From: Lyophyllum atratum
Taxonomy: Eukaryota > Basidiomycota > Agaricomycetes > Agaricales > Lyophyllaceae
Direction of reading: 5' to 3'
Assembly: GCA_014905825.1 (NCBI GenBank)
Contig: JACGCN010000017.1
Coordinates: 62,001-126,000, forward strand
DNA: 64,000 bases
The position numbers were made by a program, and so were the translations under genes. Positions within the stretch are counted from its first letter, which is position 1. Each line of letters starts with the position of its first letter. The notes under the pieces are model-generated. The model was not told where the DNA came from and did not search any database. It saw only the letters and a list, made by a program, of their open reading frames with translations. Below are positions 23,865-32,974 of this stretch, one piece after another.

Positions 23865-24639
23865 TCGCACCACTCGCAACAAGCAGCTTCCCAGGCACCT
23901 CCACCTTCGTCGTCGTCGACCGGCCCTGCACCACTGCCCGCCCTTCAGGACTCAACAACTGTTGTCACGAGCGATGTTGGTAGTGATGCGGCTGTCTTTG
24001 CGAGCGTAGAGCAGCAGATCCAAGCGCTCAACCGTGCATCGAACCTCCGTGATGTGATTGCGCAGGTTGAGAGTGGTGCTGTTGCTTGGATGCGGGATTT
24101 GTACGGCCCTCAGGAAGGACATTCAGCTCACCCTCTTTGGAAGCGAATGAAGGTAACCATCAACCGGCGCGAGAAGGTCTTCTCTCAGCTCATGGATCCG
24201 CTCGAATTCGCCGGCAATAAGGAGCGGTTCTTCGCTTTTTTCGCGTCTGCCTGCAGCAAACTTCCAGCGCCCAAGAAGCAGAAGGCTAGGAATAATCAGA
24301 ATGAGGCTGAGACAATGCTGCCTTATCGGCTTGTTGTTGAGGCTGTCGTTCAGGCAATAAGCGAATAATATAGAGAAGTTCTACAAGTGCTGGCACTGTG
24401 TGTGTGACCATGGAGGCGAGAGACAAGCCGGCATCGTCGCGAACATCGACGACTACTGTCAGATTCCTGCCTGTTCCCCTTTAGGACATTTACCGAAAGA
24501 ACCAATCCGATCATCACGGAGCTTCCATGGAGCTTTCTCTCGATCACTCTGTAGTCACTCAATGATTTAAGCTCAGCTCTACCGGTCCCTCTATCGAGGC
24601 TTGTCTCATAGAGGGAATGGTTACCAGTCTAGGTACTCG

Positions 24640-25330
24640 TGCTGGCGATGATGACAGTGATATTCAAGGCCATTGATGACCTGCGAAACTTGAGAGCTGC
24701 CAACACGAGTCCCGAGGACTTCCGTGTTGCTTCCTTGCTTCCTCTGTTTTCATGCATGTACGCATGAGCCGGAAACAGAAACCCAAGGGAAGAAACAGTA
24801 CCTTTGGTCGTGTTGACTTGTATGACAGAAATGCCGCCGCCTTTGCTGCAGTGATAGGAAGTGCTGGAATCTCCTTCCGCATAGGGTCTTCAGAGATGGC
24901 ACGTGCCTGGTCTGCGGACCACCAGATCTTGTATCGGTTGAGAGCGCGCATGTATGAGCCACCCGTAGACTTATCATCCTGCTCAGCAGCAAGAACCTTG
25001 TTGCATGTCGTGTGGGTTTCGTCGTTGAGCGCCTGGAGCGACTACCGCATTCGCTGAGGTGAGGAAAGCGGTAGATCGAGAACAGAGCCATGTTCTGGTA
25101 GAAATGACTGGCATCAGTCCTCGAAGTAGACATGGAAAGAGGAAAGGCATGAGTTGCCTTCTATGAGTGCTCCACCGCTCGTGCTAGCATCGTTCCCGCC
25201 ATTTGGTGTAGACAGCGAGGAGGTGTCTGGGCCGTTTATATCTGAGTCGTCGCCTCGCGAATCAACGCGCTGTCGCTTTCTTGCGTCTTCGTCTTCGTTG
25301 GCTTCTTGAGCGACATCCTGCCAGAAAGGA
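24640..25330 (-). CDS. Fragment of a repetitive basidiomycete protein family
   Basis: One exon (about 24820-25060) reads through LNRYKIWWSADQARAI, MRKEIPALPITAAKAAAFL and YKSTRP, then meets a donor. This pattern recurs in a large basidiomycete multi-copy family, possibly linked to mobile DNA. A second stretch near 25180-25320 (ARKRQRVDSRGDDS...) is hydrophilic and could be its N-terminal exon, but a stop and a frame change lie between them. Probably incomplete. It lies on the opposite strand to the disrupted SAP-like gene. Confidence 0.4.
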
Positions 25331-25399
25331 AAGTCAGTAGTCCATCCATATCCCCGAACATATTCATTAGAGACTCACAGTTGCAGTCTCCGTGGATGG

Positions 25400-25995
25400 T
25401 GGATTGAATAGCGCGCAGCTGTACAGTGAGGAGTCTAAGTTCTAACTTCTAATTCATCAGCAATGTCGGACCTCACGTACCAGTACTATATAGTGCTACA
25501 TGGTGACATAGGGCCATAGAGTACTCCTATAACCGTGTAGACCTGCATAGCCACATGCACTGTCTCCATAGAACTGCATAGCCACACGGGCTGTCTATAT
25601 AGACCCCCATAGAGATATTGATCATCTATATAGAAGTCTAAGCGAGCTTCATAGACCTCCGTGGGTTGTTGTAGTACAAGTTAGATGGTACGTAGACATA
25701 CAGTCAATCTATATAGCTCACAATAGATAGTTTATATTAGGGAATATTTTGGGTTTAAAATAGCTTCCTGGGCTTCCTAGGTCACTGTCGTTGTCTGATA
25801 TTCATGCCTAGGAAGGGAGCCACAAATTCACATATATTATGAAGGATAATACGCTAATCTAGACTAGAAGAAGAGAGAGGAGCCAATGTTCAGTCAAGTT
25901 TGGCTCGGAGGCCCAGATGGTGAGCTTTTTGAGCAGGAATATCAGTCAACAATTTCCTAGATAAAAGCGTCAGATCCACTGGTTATGACACGTCA
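25400..25995. other. AT-rich non-coding gap with degenerate short repeats
   Basis: No gene is visible. From 25480 to 25730 words such as CTATATAGA, CATAGAC and CCATAGA recur on both strands, giving a loosely repetitive, partly palindromic tract. It may be an eroded MITE, but no clear ends or target duplication were found. Confidence 0.4.
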
Positions 25996-26001
25996 CAAGC
26001 C

Positions 26002-29000
26002 TTACATTCCCATCCTTGCCCACTTCTTGCGGTTTTTCTCCAGTTTTGCGCCATGGTAGGGGTTCTTCTTGACATCGTCGATGATATCCAACATCGTCTC
26101 ATAAATGGGTCGGTATACTTTGCCTTCGAAACTGCGTTTGACCTTAAAGCCTTCTTCCCATTCTGACAGGCAGTGGTAAATCTATGTGTGACAATCAGCA
26201 AAAAATGCTAAGAATGGGCAACGCCTTACGGAGGTAAGGACAAGAGCAAGAGCGTTCTCTGGAACCTCATCCTTGAAATCTTCCGGAAATTTGCAAGCGA
26301 GGCCATTGTCGGAGGTGTAGAAGAACTGAATACAAATCTTGCCGATTGAGGGATGCGCAAGGTTATTTGTCTTGCCCTAAGAAGGTATTAGATGGAGGTA
26401 ATGTAGTGAACAAATACTCACATTGTGGTCTACGCCGTTTTGGAGGAACTTCCCATCTCGCAACAAGTCAGCGACCTTATTCCCAATGATATCATATTCC
26501 TCCAGTTGGTTACCAAACGTGGTTTCATCGGTGCTGAGAGCTTCTTGGTATTCGTTTTTGACCACAACTTGGGCCATTTGCTTCAGCGTTCCCCTGTAGG
26601 TTGAACCCTCTTCAAATACCTGCAGGCGTATAGACGTTAGCGGTGCTATATTTGCAGGAAGATATACTCAGGAGAACACTCATGTCACGATTTGGCTCAT
26701 AGCCTGAAAGATATGTATATCAGTAAGGTAAAAGCAGGGATGGTTTTTGGGCCTTGCCGTCTTCCACTAAGCAGTCCTCTTCTTCCAGTTCAGCTAGTGC
26801 TTCTGCAAGGAGTGTTTGAGCAACAACCAGGTGTTTCGAGCGTTCCGGGAAACCATTGTCCAGGGCAGTATATCGCGCAAACTTCTTTTTCCCAAGTGTG
26901 AGCACAGTTTGCCAGCAAGGGGAGTAGTGCTGGAGGGTTGTAGGCTTCGGAATTTGGGGCTGTTTAGAGTTCCGAGGAGCCCTCTGGGTGGATTGACTTG
27001 GGACTTCTTCAGCGTTTTCAAGATCTGTGTCTCCGTCATCCGAAGCCTCGAGATCTCAGAGAGTAGGCGGTTTAGGCGCTCGATTACGAACTCTATGCTG
27101 GAGGAGAACATCGACGGGTTCTCCAAACACGTCGTCTACACCGTCTTGCTTCAAGTCCAGCAATTTGAGGGGTCGATGACTCAGACATGGAGGTCGTAGC
27201 TTGACTTACTTTCTGTTCATGGGTAACCTGGTGGAGGTCCTCAACTGCTATGTTATCATGTTATTTCAGTCGTAGGTCAAAAACAGCTAGGAACTTACGG
27301 GGAAATTCATGTTCTTCACCTTCCTGAAGTGCGCCTTCACCTGCAGTCATGTCATTAAGCTACGTCAGAAACAGCCAGGTACTTACCGTAAAGTTCACGT
27401 TCTTCATCTTCCTGAGGTGCGTCTTCACCTGCTATGAGGTCGTTTAAGTGGTACTTCAGAAACAGGCAGGAACTTACCGTAAAGTTCAAGTTCTTCATCT
27501 TCCTGAGGTGCGTCTTCACCTGCTATGATGTTGTTCAAGTGGTACTTCAGAAACAGGCAGGAACTTACCATAAAGTTCACGTTCTTCATCTTCCTGAGGT
27601 GCGTCTTCACCTGCTATCACGTCGTTTAGTGGTGCCTCAGAAGCAGCAAGGAACTTACCGTAAATTTCTTCTTCTTCATCTTCATGAGGTGCACCGTCAC
27701 CTGGGATATTTTTTTTCATCGGATAAAATGCCTAGTAAACCAAGAAGTAACTCACTTGCTGCGCACTTCTGAGACTGTGGTTTGAAATCCTCCAGGTCAA
27801 AATCAGGGTCACCTTCACGGTCTTCTGGGCCTTCATCGTCTTCTGGACCCTCGTCACCTTTGTCACCTTCATAGTCTTCACCTTCGTCTTCATTTTCATC
27901 AGGATAAAAAAGGTGGGCAGGGTTGTCGTCAGCTCTAGGTTGTTCCCGAACTGGCTTTTCCCGAACTGGCTTTGGACGGCCAAGGCTTGGGTCAGGAGGC
28001 TGAAATCCAAATTTCGAACCAGCGGAGGCCAGTTGCTTTACCGGCTTTGGGGCTTCTCTGAGCTGCGAGTCAGGTTTTCTAGGGCCAAGAATTGCTGTAT
28101 CCTGTTGCTCAAAAGACTAAAGAAATGTTGGCATGAGATAAATGATTATATAGTGATTCGAGGTCGGGTTGCACCAACCGCCAAAAACCGGCAACTCGAC
28201 CGGACCACGACCGGTACCAACCGGACCTGCGGTTGCAGTTGTCCAGATTTGCTGACGGACGACCGCGGTCCGGTCGCATGGTTCAGTGCCTGGCGAACCG
28301 GCAACGACCGGTTGTGATCAGTCGCAACCGTGGTCTATGCGCATGGCCATCATTTCGCACCCCGCCACTTTCCATCACCGTCGCTCGTCCTGCCATCCAC
28401 GTCTACGAAGCCCTCTCCACCCCCTGCTGTCGCCAGCGCACTCTGCAACCCGAAAACGACCCCACACGGCCCTCCCACCTGCAGAAGCAACCCGGATCAG
28501 TGGAGAAGCGAAGGAAGGTGGGCAGGGCAAAGGGCGGACCCTAGCAGGGGAGAGCCAGAAGGTGCGTCATCTGCACACCCCCCACACCATCCACTGACCA
28601 TAGCCCACCCAACAGGCGATCGAACGCCCTCCCATACGCGCTGCCCCCTATAACGGCTGTCAGCAGCCTGCGCCAGCAGCACCCACGTCACCCACTCGCT
28701 CGCCAGCCGCATCCCACGTCGCTCGCCTGCCAGCAGCCCCCCACGTCACTCGCATGCCAGCACCCCCCTGCATCACTCGCTCGCCAGCCGCACCCCACGT
28801 TGCTCACCCACCAGCAGCCCCCATGTCACTCGCTCGCCAGCTGCACCCCACGTCGCTCGCCTGCCAGCAGCGCCTATGTCACTCGCTCCCCAGCAACCCA
28901 CGTCACCACCAGCTCCTGTACACAGAGGAGCCCGCAATCGCGGGTCTTCTTTGTTGCAGGAGCTTGTCTGATGCAGGGTGAGGCTCGGTGGAGGAGGGGC

Positions 29001-29663
29001 TGTGGGCGGTTTCAGCCGGTCGCGACAGGCGTACAACTGGTTGCAACCAGGTTGGGTTGCAACCGGTTTCGACCAGGTCGAAACCGAGGCACAACCGACA
29101 ACGACCGGTCAGTGCAGGTCCGGTTGCTGGTCGCTCGCTTTCTGTTGCGCGAGCGACCGGTCTCGGTCGCGGTTGGGCCAAACAAGGGCCGAAAACCGGA
29201 CCCGACCGGACCTCAAAACACTATGATTATACGACTCACTGCGCATTCTCCTCTGGGCCTCTTGGCTGGGGGCCCAGGTGCCATGTCGTTCAGACGGGCA
29301 TCTTCGGGAATGGAGGTATGAGGGGCCTTGCGTTTCTTCTTATGCCTTACTTGTTCCCCTATCTTCTCTAGTTGAACTACTACCCCTCCTTGGCCAGTGT
29401 TGGTCCTTTGAGGTCTGGTGTTCGTTCTGGTTACTGCCTGGTTCTCTGGGAGATACAGATATGGAGTTGTCAGATATTAAGAAGGTATCCTGCACCATAA
29501 CTGTAACACCTTTGGTATTCTTCAAAGATGTCTTCTTAGCGGCTGCACTTCCGGTATTCTGACTCTTAGTGGCTGCCGTACTCTTCTTAGTGGCTGCACC
29601 TCCAGTATTCGCATTAGTTATCGCGGTATTCTCTGGGTGATACACGGATGTTTGAACAGGCAA
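26002..29663 (-). CDS. DUF6532-family protein with acidic repeat exons
   Basis: The C-terminal part shows the basidiomycete DUF6532 pattern: LTLGKKKFARYTALDNGFPE, EYDIIGNKVADLLRDGKFL, GKICIQFFYTSDNGLACKF, ALALVLTSIYHCLSEWEEGF and a final ARMGM (stop 26002-26004). Upstream are a strongly acidic exon (about 27765-28110) and five tandem small exons coding GEDAPQEDEE-like peptides. Still further upstream, beyond a transposon in an intron, is a basic exon with KKKRK and AKRPRGE, which look like nuclear signals, reaching up to 29663. One in-frame TGA near 27057 interrupts the reading between the repeat exons and the DUF6532 part; it may be an unrecognised intron or a real lesion. The function of the family is unknown. 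The start codon is uncertain. Confidence 0.65.
27293..27706 (-). repeat. Five tandem copies of a ~90-bp exon-intron unit
   Basis: Donor sites (GTAAGTTC or close variants on the minus strand) recur at + positions near 27293, 27381, 27472, 27563 and 27653, spacings of 88, 91, 91 and 90 bp. Each unit contains a small exon, 45 nt in the central copies and 42 nt in the 5' copy, flanked by an intron of about 45 nt whose sequence is also conserved. Exons begin and end in the same phase, so copies can be added or lost without a frame change. Each encodes a variant of GEDAPQEDEE followed by a short hydrophobic end (LYG, IYG). Confidence 0.85.
28151..29223. mobile_element. Non-autonomous hAT-like element, 1,073 bp, inside an intron
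   Basis: Ends read TAGTGATTCGAGGTCGGGTT on the left and TAGTGTTTTGAGGTCCGGTC on the right (reverse complement). An 8-bp duplication TGATTATA lies at 28143-28150 and 29224-29231. Both subterminal regions are packed with short palindromic words such as CCGGTCG and GGTTGCAACC. The centre is a GC-rich tandem repeat. No transposase is encoded. It sits in an intron of the DUF6532 gene; without it the intron would be about 42 nt. Confidence 0.85.
28676..28915. repeat. GC-rich minisatellite in the hAT-like element
   Basis: About nine imperfect copies of a ~26-bp unit containing CCACGTCGCTCGCCTGCCAG. Units vary at several sites and in the number of C residues. The open frames it creates on both strands are by-products of the repeat and are not called as genes. 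Confidence 0.75.
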
Positions 29664-29865
29664 GCACAGGGATGTCAGGTTAGACAGCTACAAGCTGAAG
29701 TCCAAAGTGAGAAACTGGGCTCAATACTGATTGGGGTGGGCTAATTAAAAGAAAAAGAAAAAGAAAAAGAAATAATCGAAAAAGGAAGGAGTGTTTGTTA
29801 CTGTAGATAGCGGCTGTTCCGGTGACTCACGCCAGTCCCGGTCCGGGTCTGCACATCGCGACGCT
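29664..29865. other. Non-coding gap with an (AAAAAG)n tract
   Basis: A short microsatellite of AAAAAG units lies at about 29746-29772. On the minus strand it is a pyrimidine tract just upstream of the DUF6532 gene start region. Nothing else is recognised. Confidence 0.5.
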
Positions 29866-32800
29866 TCAAGCATCCCATCCAGTTCGACACGTCTTTGATG
29901 GACGATTGGGATTGCGTCCCCGACAAACTCGCTCTCTACAGTCTTGACACCGGTTTGGGCAGCGATCGACACTCTTTCGTCCCGGACACTCATCAACCGT
30001 GCATTTCCGACATGTACGCCCTTTCCGTTTCTTTTTCGGCGGGTCGGGGATGGCAGCCAAAGCTCGTTTGCGAGAAATATGGAAGGCTTGCATCTCCTGC
30101 TGTGGTGGAGGACGCACTGTTGAATTCGATGGGATGGGTGTGGGTAGAGGAGTGTGGACCTGGCTGTCCGAGGTGTGAGATGCGTTGGGGAGTGTGCTGG
30201 TTTGCGGCGATGTGGGTGGGGTGGCGGAGTTTGTTGTAGGGATTGGAGGGCCTGTCCCGACGGAAACTTGGAGTCCTTTCGTTACACTGTGCGGAGTTTG
30301 TGCACTTTCGAGCGCTTTTGGCGCGTTGGAAGACCGGAAGGGATCACGAAGTGATTTTGTAAGTGGGACACGTACATCGGCCGTCATAGCTTTCGTTTGT
30401 TTGATATTCGCGTTCTTCTTCCATTCACCGTTGTAGTAAACTTTAAGTTGCTCCGTCAACTAGAAATGAACGAGACAAAATAAGCATTGCCTCCATGCAT
30501 GACTTTGCCGAAGATCATAAACCTTGTAAAAAACCCCTTCCTTTATGTCCGCTGCATTATTCCAAAGCTTCACAGCGGCTTCCCAGCTGGGTCCCGAAAC
30601 GGGGTCATTGAATGCATTGTCACCTGTCATGAACTGATGGAACAAATCTCGTTCCTGCGCATTGTGAATAGGTAAAACCGGTTTTCGAGTTCCTTGCATC
30701 AGAGCTAAGAAATGATGGCGCTGTTTAGCATGCAGGCTGGGTACATAGGCCCCCATCGCGAGTTTTGATTGGACTGGGCTAGGGATGGGAAGAACACCAG
30801 CAACCTCGTTTGTAGGACTGTATAGGTTACCATTGACCCATCCAGTCAATTCTGATGGATCATCAAGCATATGCTGGACGAGACACATGGTTTCTTGAAG
30901 TTCGTTGGTAAGCCAAATGCTGTAATGACCAACGTAACGCCGTCCGGTACTGTTATATGTCCCGACCTGAGATTTGTACCGCATTTAGTCCCGAAATATA
31001 GACCAGGAGGAGTCTTACCAAAAGATTATGCCTTAGGATAAAATCCAGCAGACAGGCTTGGACATGACGAATAGACACCCCCGAAGTAGGAAGCCGAGAA
31101 CGGAGGTGGGTGTGGACTCCACCCTCCGTCATATTAGTGCCCCGCATACAACGGTACAGGGGTAAACCGGTTTTTGCATCAATTCCTACTTGATAGTAGA
31201 GGGGAATGCCAGGGGGATCAGAGAGATGACCTTTTTGTATCAACGAAAGAGTGTTCTTCGCGACTGCCCAAGCTGCGGAATTGAACAGGGAAAGTCCGGA
31301 CTTTGCGTCCTTCAGCGGCCCAAAAGTTCGAAAAACGTCGGAGACGAGAGGCAGTAGCTGCTCTGTTGGAGGAATGATACGTTTGCACCGTCGCTGGAGC
31401 CAACGAGGCTTCTGAAAGAGAATGCTGTCCCACGACTGTGGTGGATTTTGTGACTGTCCCCAAGTGCTGATACGAGATTTGTCGGCTTGATCCCATATGA
31501 ACATTGCATCACGCAATGCGATCGCAAAATCATGGAGGAGTCCATGCCCAGCTGAAATGTAAAACATGTTGAAGACATGAAAAGGGTCCTTTAGCGTGCC
31601 ACTCCGGATTAACTCGACCCATTTGTCACCGCCGATTTCCCCAAGAATTTTTTGACCTTCTGCCTCACTTATAGGATCTGGTACGTAGCTCTCGATGGGT
31701 CGCTGCTTCGAGACTTCGCCCGACTCAGAAATCTGAGCAAATAGAGCACCGAAGCCAGGGCCGTCATCAGCATCCTGTGTAGGTGGCTCGTCACAAGCAT
31801 CGGACATGCAGGTCGTGTGAATGGGCGTCGGATATACTGTGTTCTGGGATAGAGACTGCTGAGGTTCGGATCCGGAGATGAGCTGAGGTCTGGGCTGCTT
31901 CGCTGATGGAATAGATGGGTCATGGTGGCGGAGGTGATTCCGAAGGCAAACAACATGGAAAGGTGGTTCACCGAAGCTACCAAGTGGCTGTTTGTTGGAT
32001 GCTCCATGGGTGCCGTTCACAATCAATGCGCCGGGAACGAGGACTTCTTGGAGCTTGCCTCGAATGCATGAGTGGAGACCACCCCGCGAGCCAGGATACG
32101 AGTTCTGTCATTACTAAATAGAAGAATTGGTGTGCCAGCCGCTGAATTATCGGAGAGCGTCACCGTCATCCTCGCCAATACCTTCTTCAAGGAGTGAATC
32201 AACGGCGTCACCATTAGGGCCCTCATCTTCGTTGTCGATTATTCGAGACGGGTCGTCACCGGAGTTGGCTAGGTCCTTGGACTGACCCTCATGTGGCGTG
32301 ACAGGTGTAGCGGGAGGTCTAGGAGCTGCGGTAGGTGGAGACGTAGATGGTATATGTGTAGATGGTGCCATGTAGCCCGTGCTAAATGCCACAGGCGCCT
32401 GACCGTTCGCGCTTGCAGTCTGATCTGCGCCCGTGTCGAAGCTTGAACTGGTGGCCACAGGAACAGCGCGGCGAAGCTGGACTGAGGGTCGTGCCGGTAT
32501 GCCAGGGACAAACTATCAGGTAGTTAGTCATCTAGCCAGGTCGCTCGCAGAATGATTACGCACGAGGCCAGTAGATCTTTCATCGCGATGCTTGATCGTT
32601 CCAAACACTGATCTCCGTGGCGGTCGACCAATCCGCCGTCGCTTCGTCACAGCAAGCTCGCCGTTCGCCTTTGCCGCCAATTGTCTAGAGCCGGACCCGG
32701 GCGGCCTACCCCTCGGTCGCCTGGGCTTGGTTTCTTCAGTTGGCTTGGGTTCCCAATTCCGCGAGCCCAGAGGTCGGCCGCGGCCACGCTTTGCTGGAGT

Positions 32801-32930
32801 CCGATCCCGTTGAGGTGCCTCGCTCGCCGATGGAAGGAAGTGGCTCTGGGTGATGGAGTCCTTGTCGAAGTGGAAGCCACCATGGAAGTCGAAATTGCCG
32901 CTGCCTGCAACAGGAATCGAGACACCTAAG
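29866..32930 (-). CDS. AT-hook protein with C-terminal Cys cluster, multi-copy basidiomycete family
   Basis: The first visible exon (about 32565-32905) has three AT-hook-like motifs, KRGRGRPLGSR, PRGRPPGSGSR and RRIGRPPRRS, which bind the minor groove of AT-rich DNA. An acidic Ser/Pro-rich exon follows. The main body (30953-32100) includes LQEVLVPGALIVNG, FHVFNMFYISAGHG and YRCMRGTNMTEGGVHTHL. Next come VGTYNSTGRRYVGHYSIWL and a region with FLALMQGTRKPVLPIH. The tail has CRKC...CPGRKS...CPNRCQDC...C, a possible zinc cluster. I recall this arrangement from many basidiomycete genomes in several copies, often near mobile DNA, but cannot name its activity. The start exon is missing; the truncated Copia element begins about 80 bp upstream. 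Confidence 0.6.
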
Positions 32931-32974
32931 TTTGAGCTGCCACGGTTGAGGTAGCAAGTAAGTACGCGAAAGAC

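Larger units (their letters stand above)
16823..24368 (+). pseudogene. SAP-like domain gene disrupted by an LTR element
   Basis: The left part (16823-17494) encodes a Pro/Thr repeat leader, then a region resembling a SAP DNA-binding motif (GDQLKFWIDEAN...LTKGGKVDDLRRK). The rest looks helical and hydrophilic. An intron lies at 17495-17552. The next exon begins at 17553 and is cut after 8 nt by the LTR element. Coding resumes after the element and the duplicated TCGCA, at 23870, and runs to 24368 (with LWKRMKVTINRREKVFSQL). Reading 17553-17560 straight into 23870 gives a continuous frame, so the two halves were one exon. The function is unknown; nuclear DNA binding is only suggested. A Cys/His-containing frame at 24373-24570 may be a further exon. 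Confidence 0.8.

Noticed and set aside
27425..27719. Frames with LKYHLNN or VPEVPL repeats across the 90-bp units
   Set aside because: They read straight through the introns; the spliced reading gives the consistent acidic exon peptide instead.
28200..29321. Several 90-170 codon Pro/Ser/His-rich frames
   Set aside because: All lie in the GC-rich repeat of the hAT-like element and exist in many frames at once, as low stop density in GC-rich repeats predicts.
32592..32929. Plus-strand frames with GGRP-type sequence
   Set aside because: These are antisense to the AT-hook exon, whose spliced minus-strand reading gives three clean AT-hooks.
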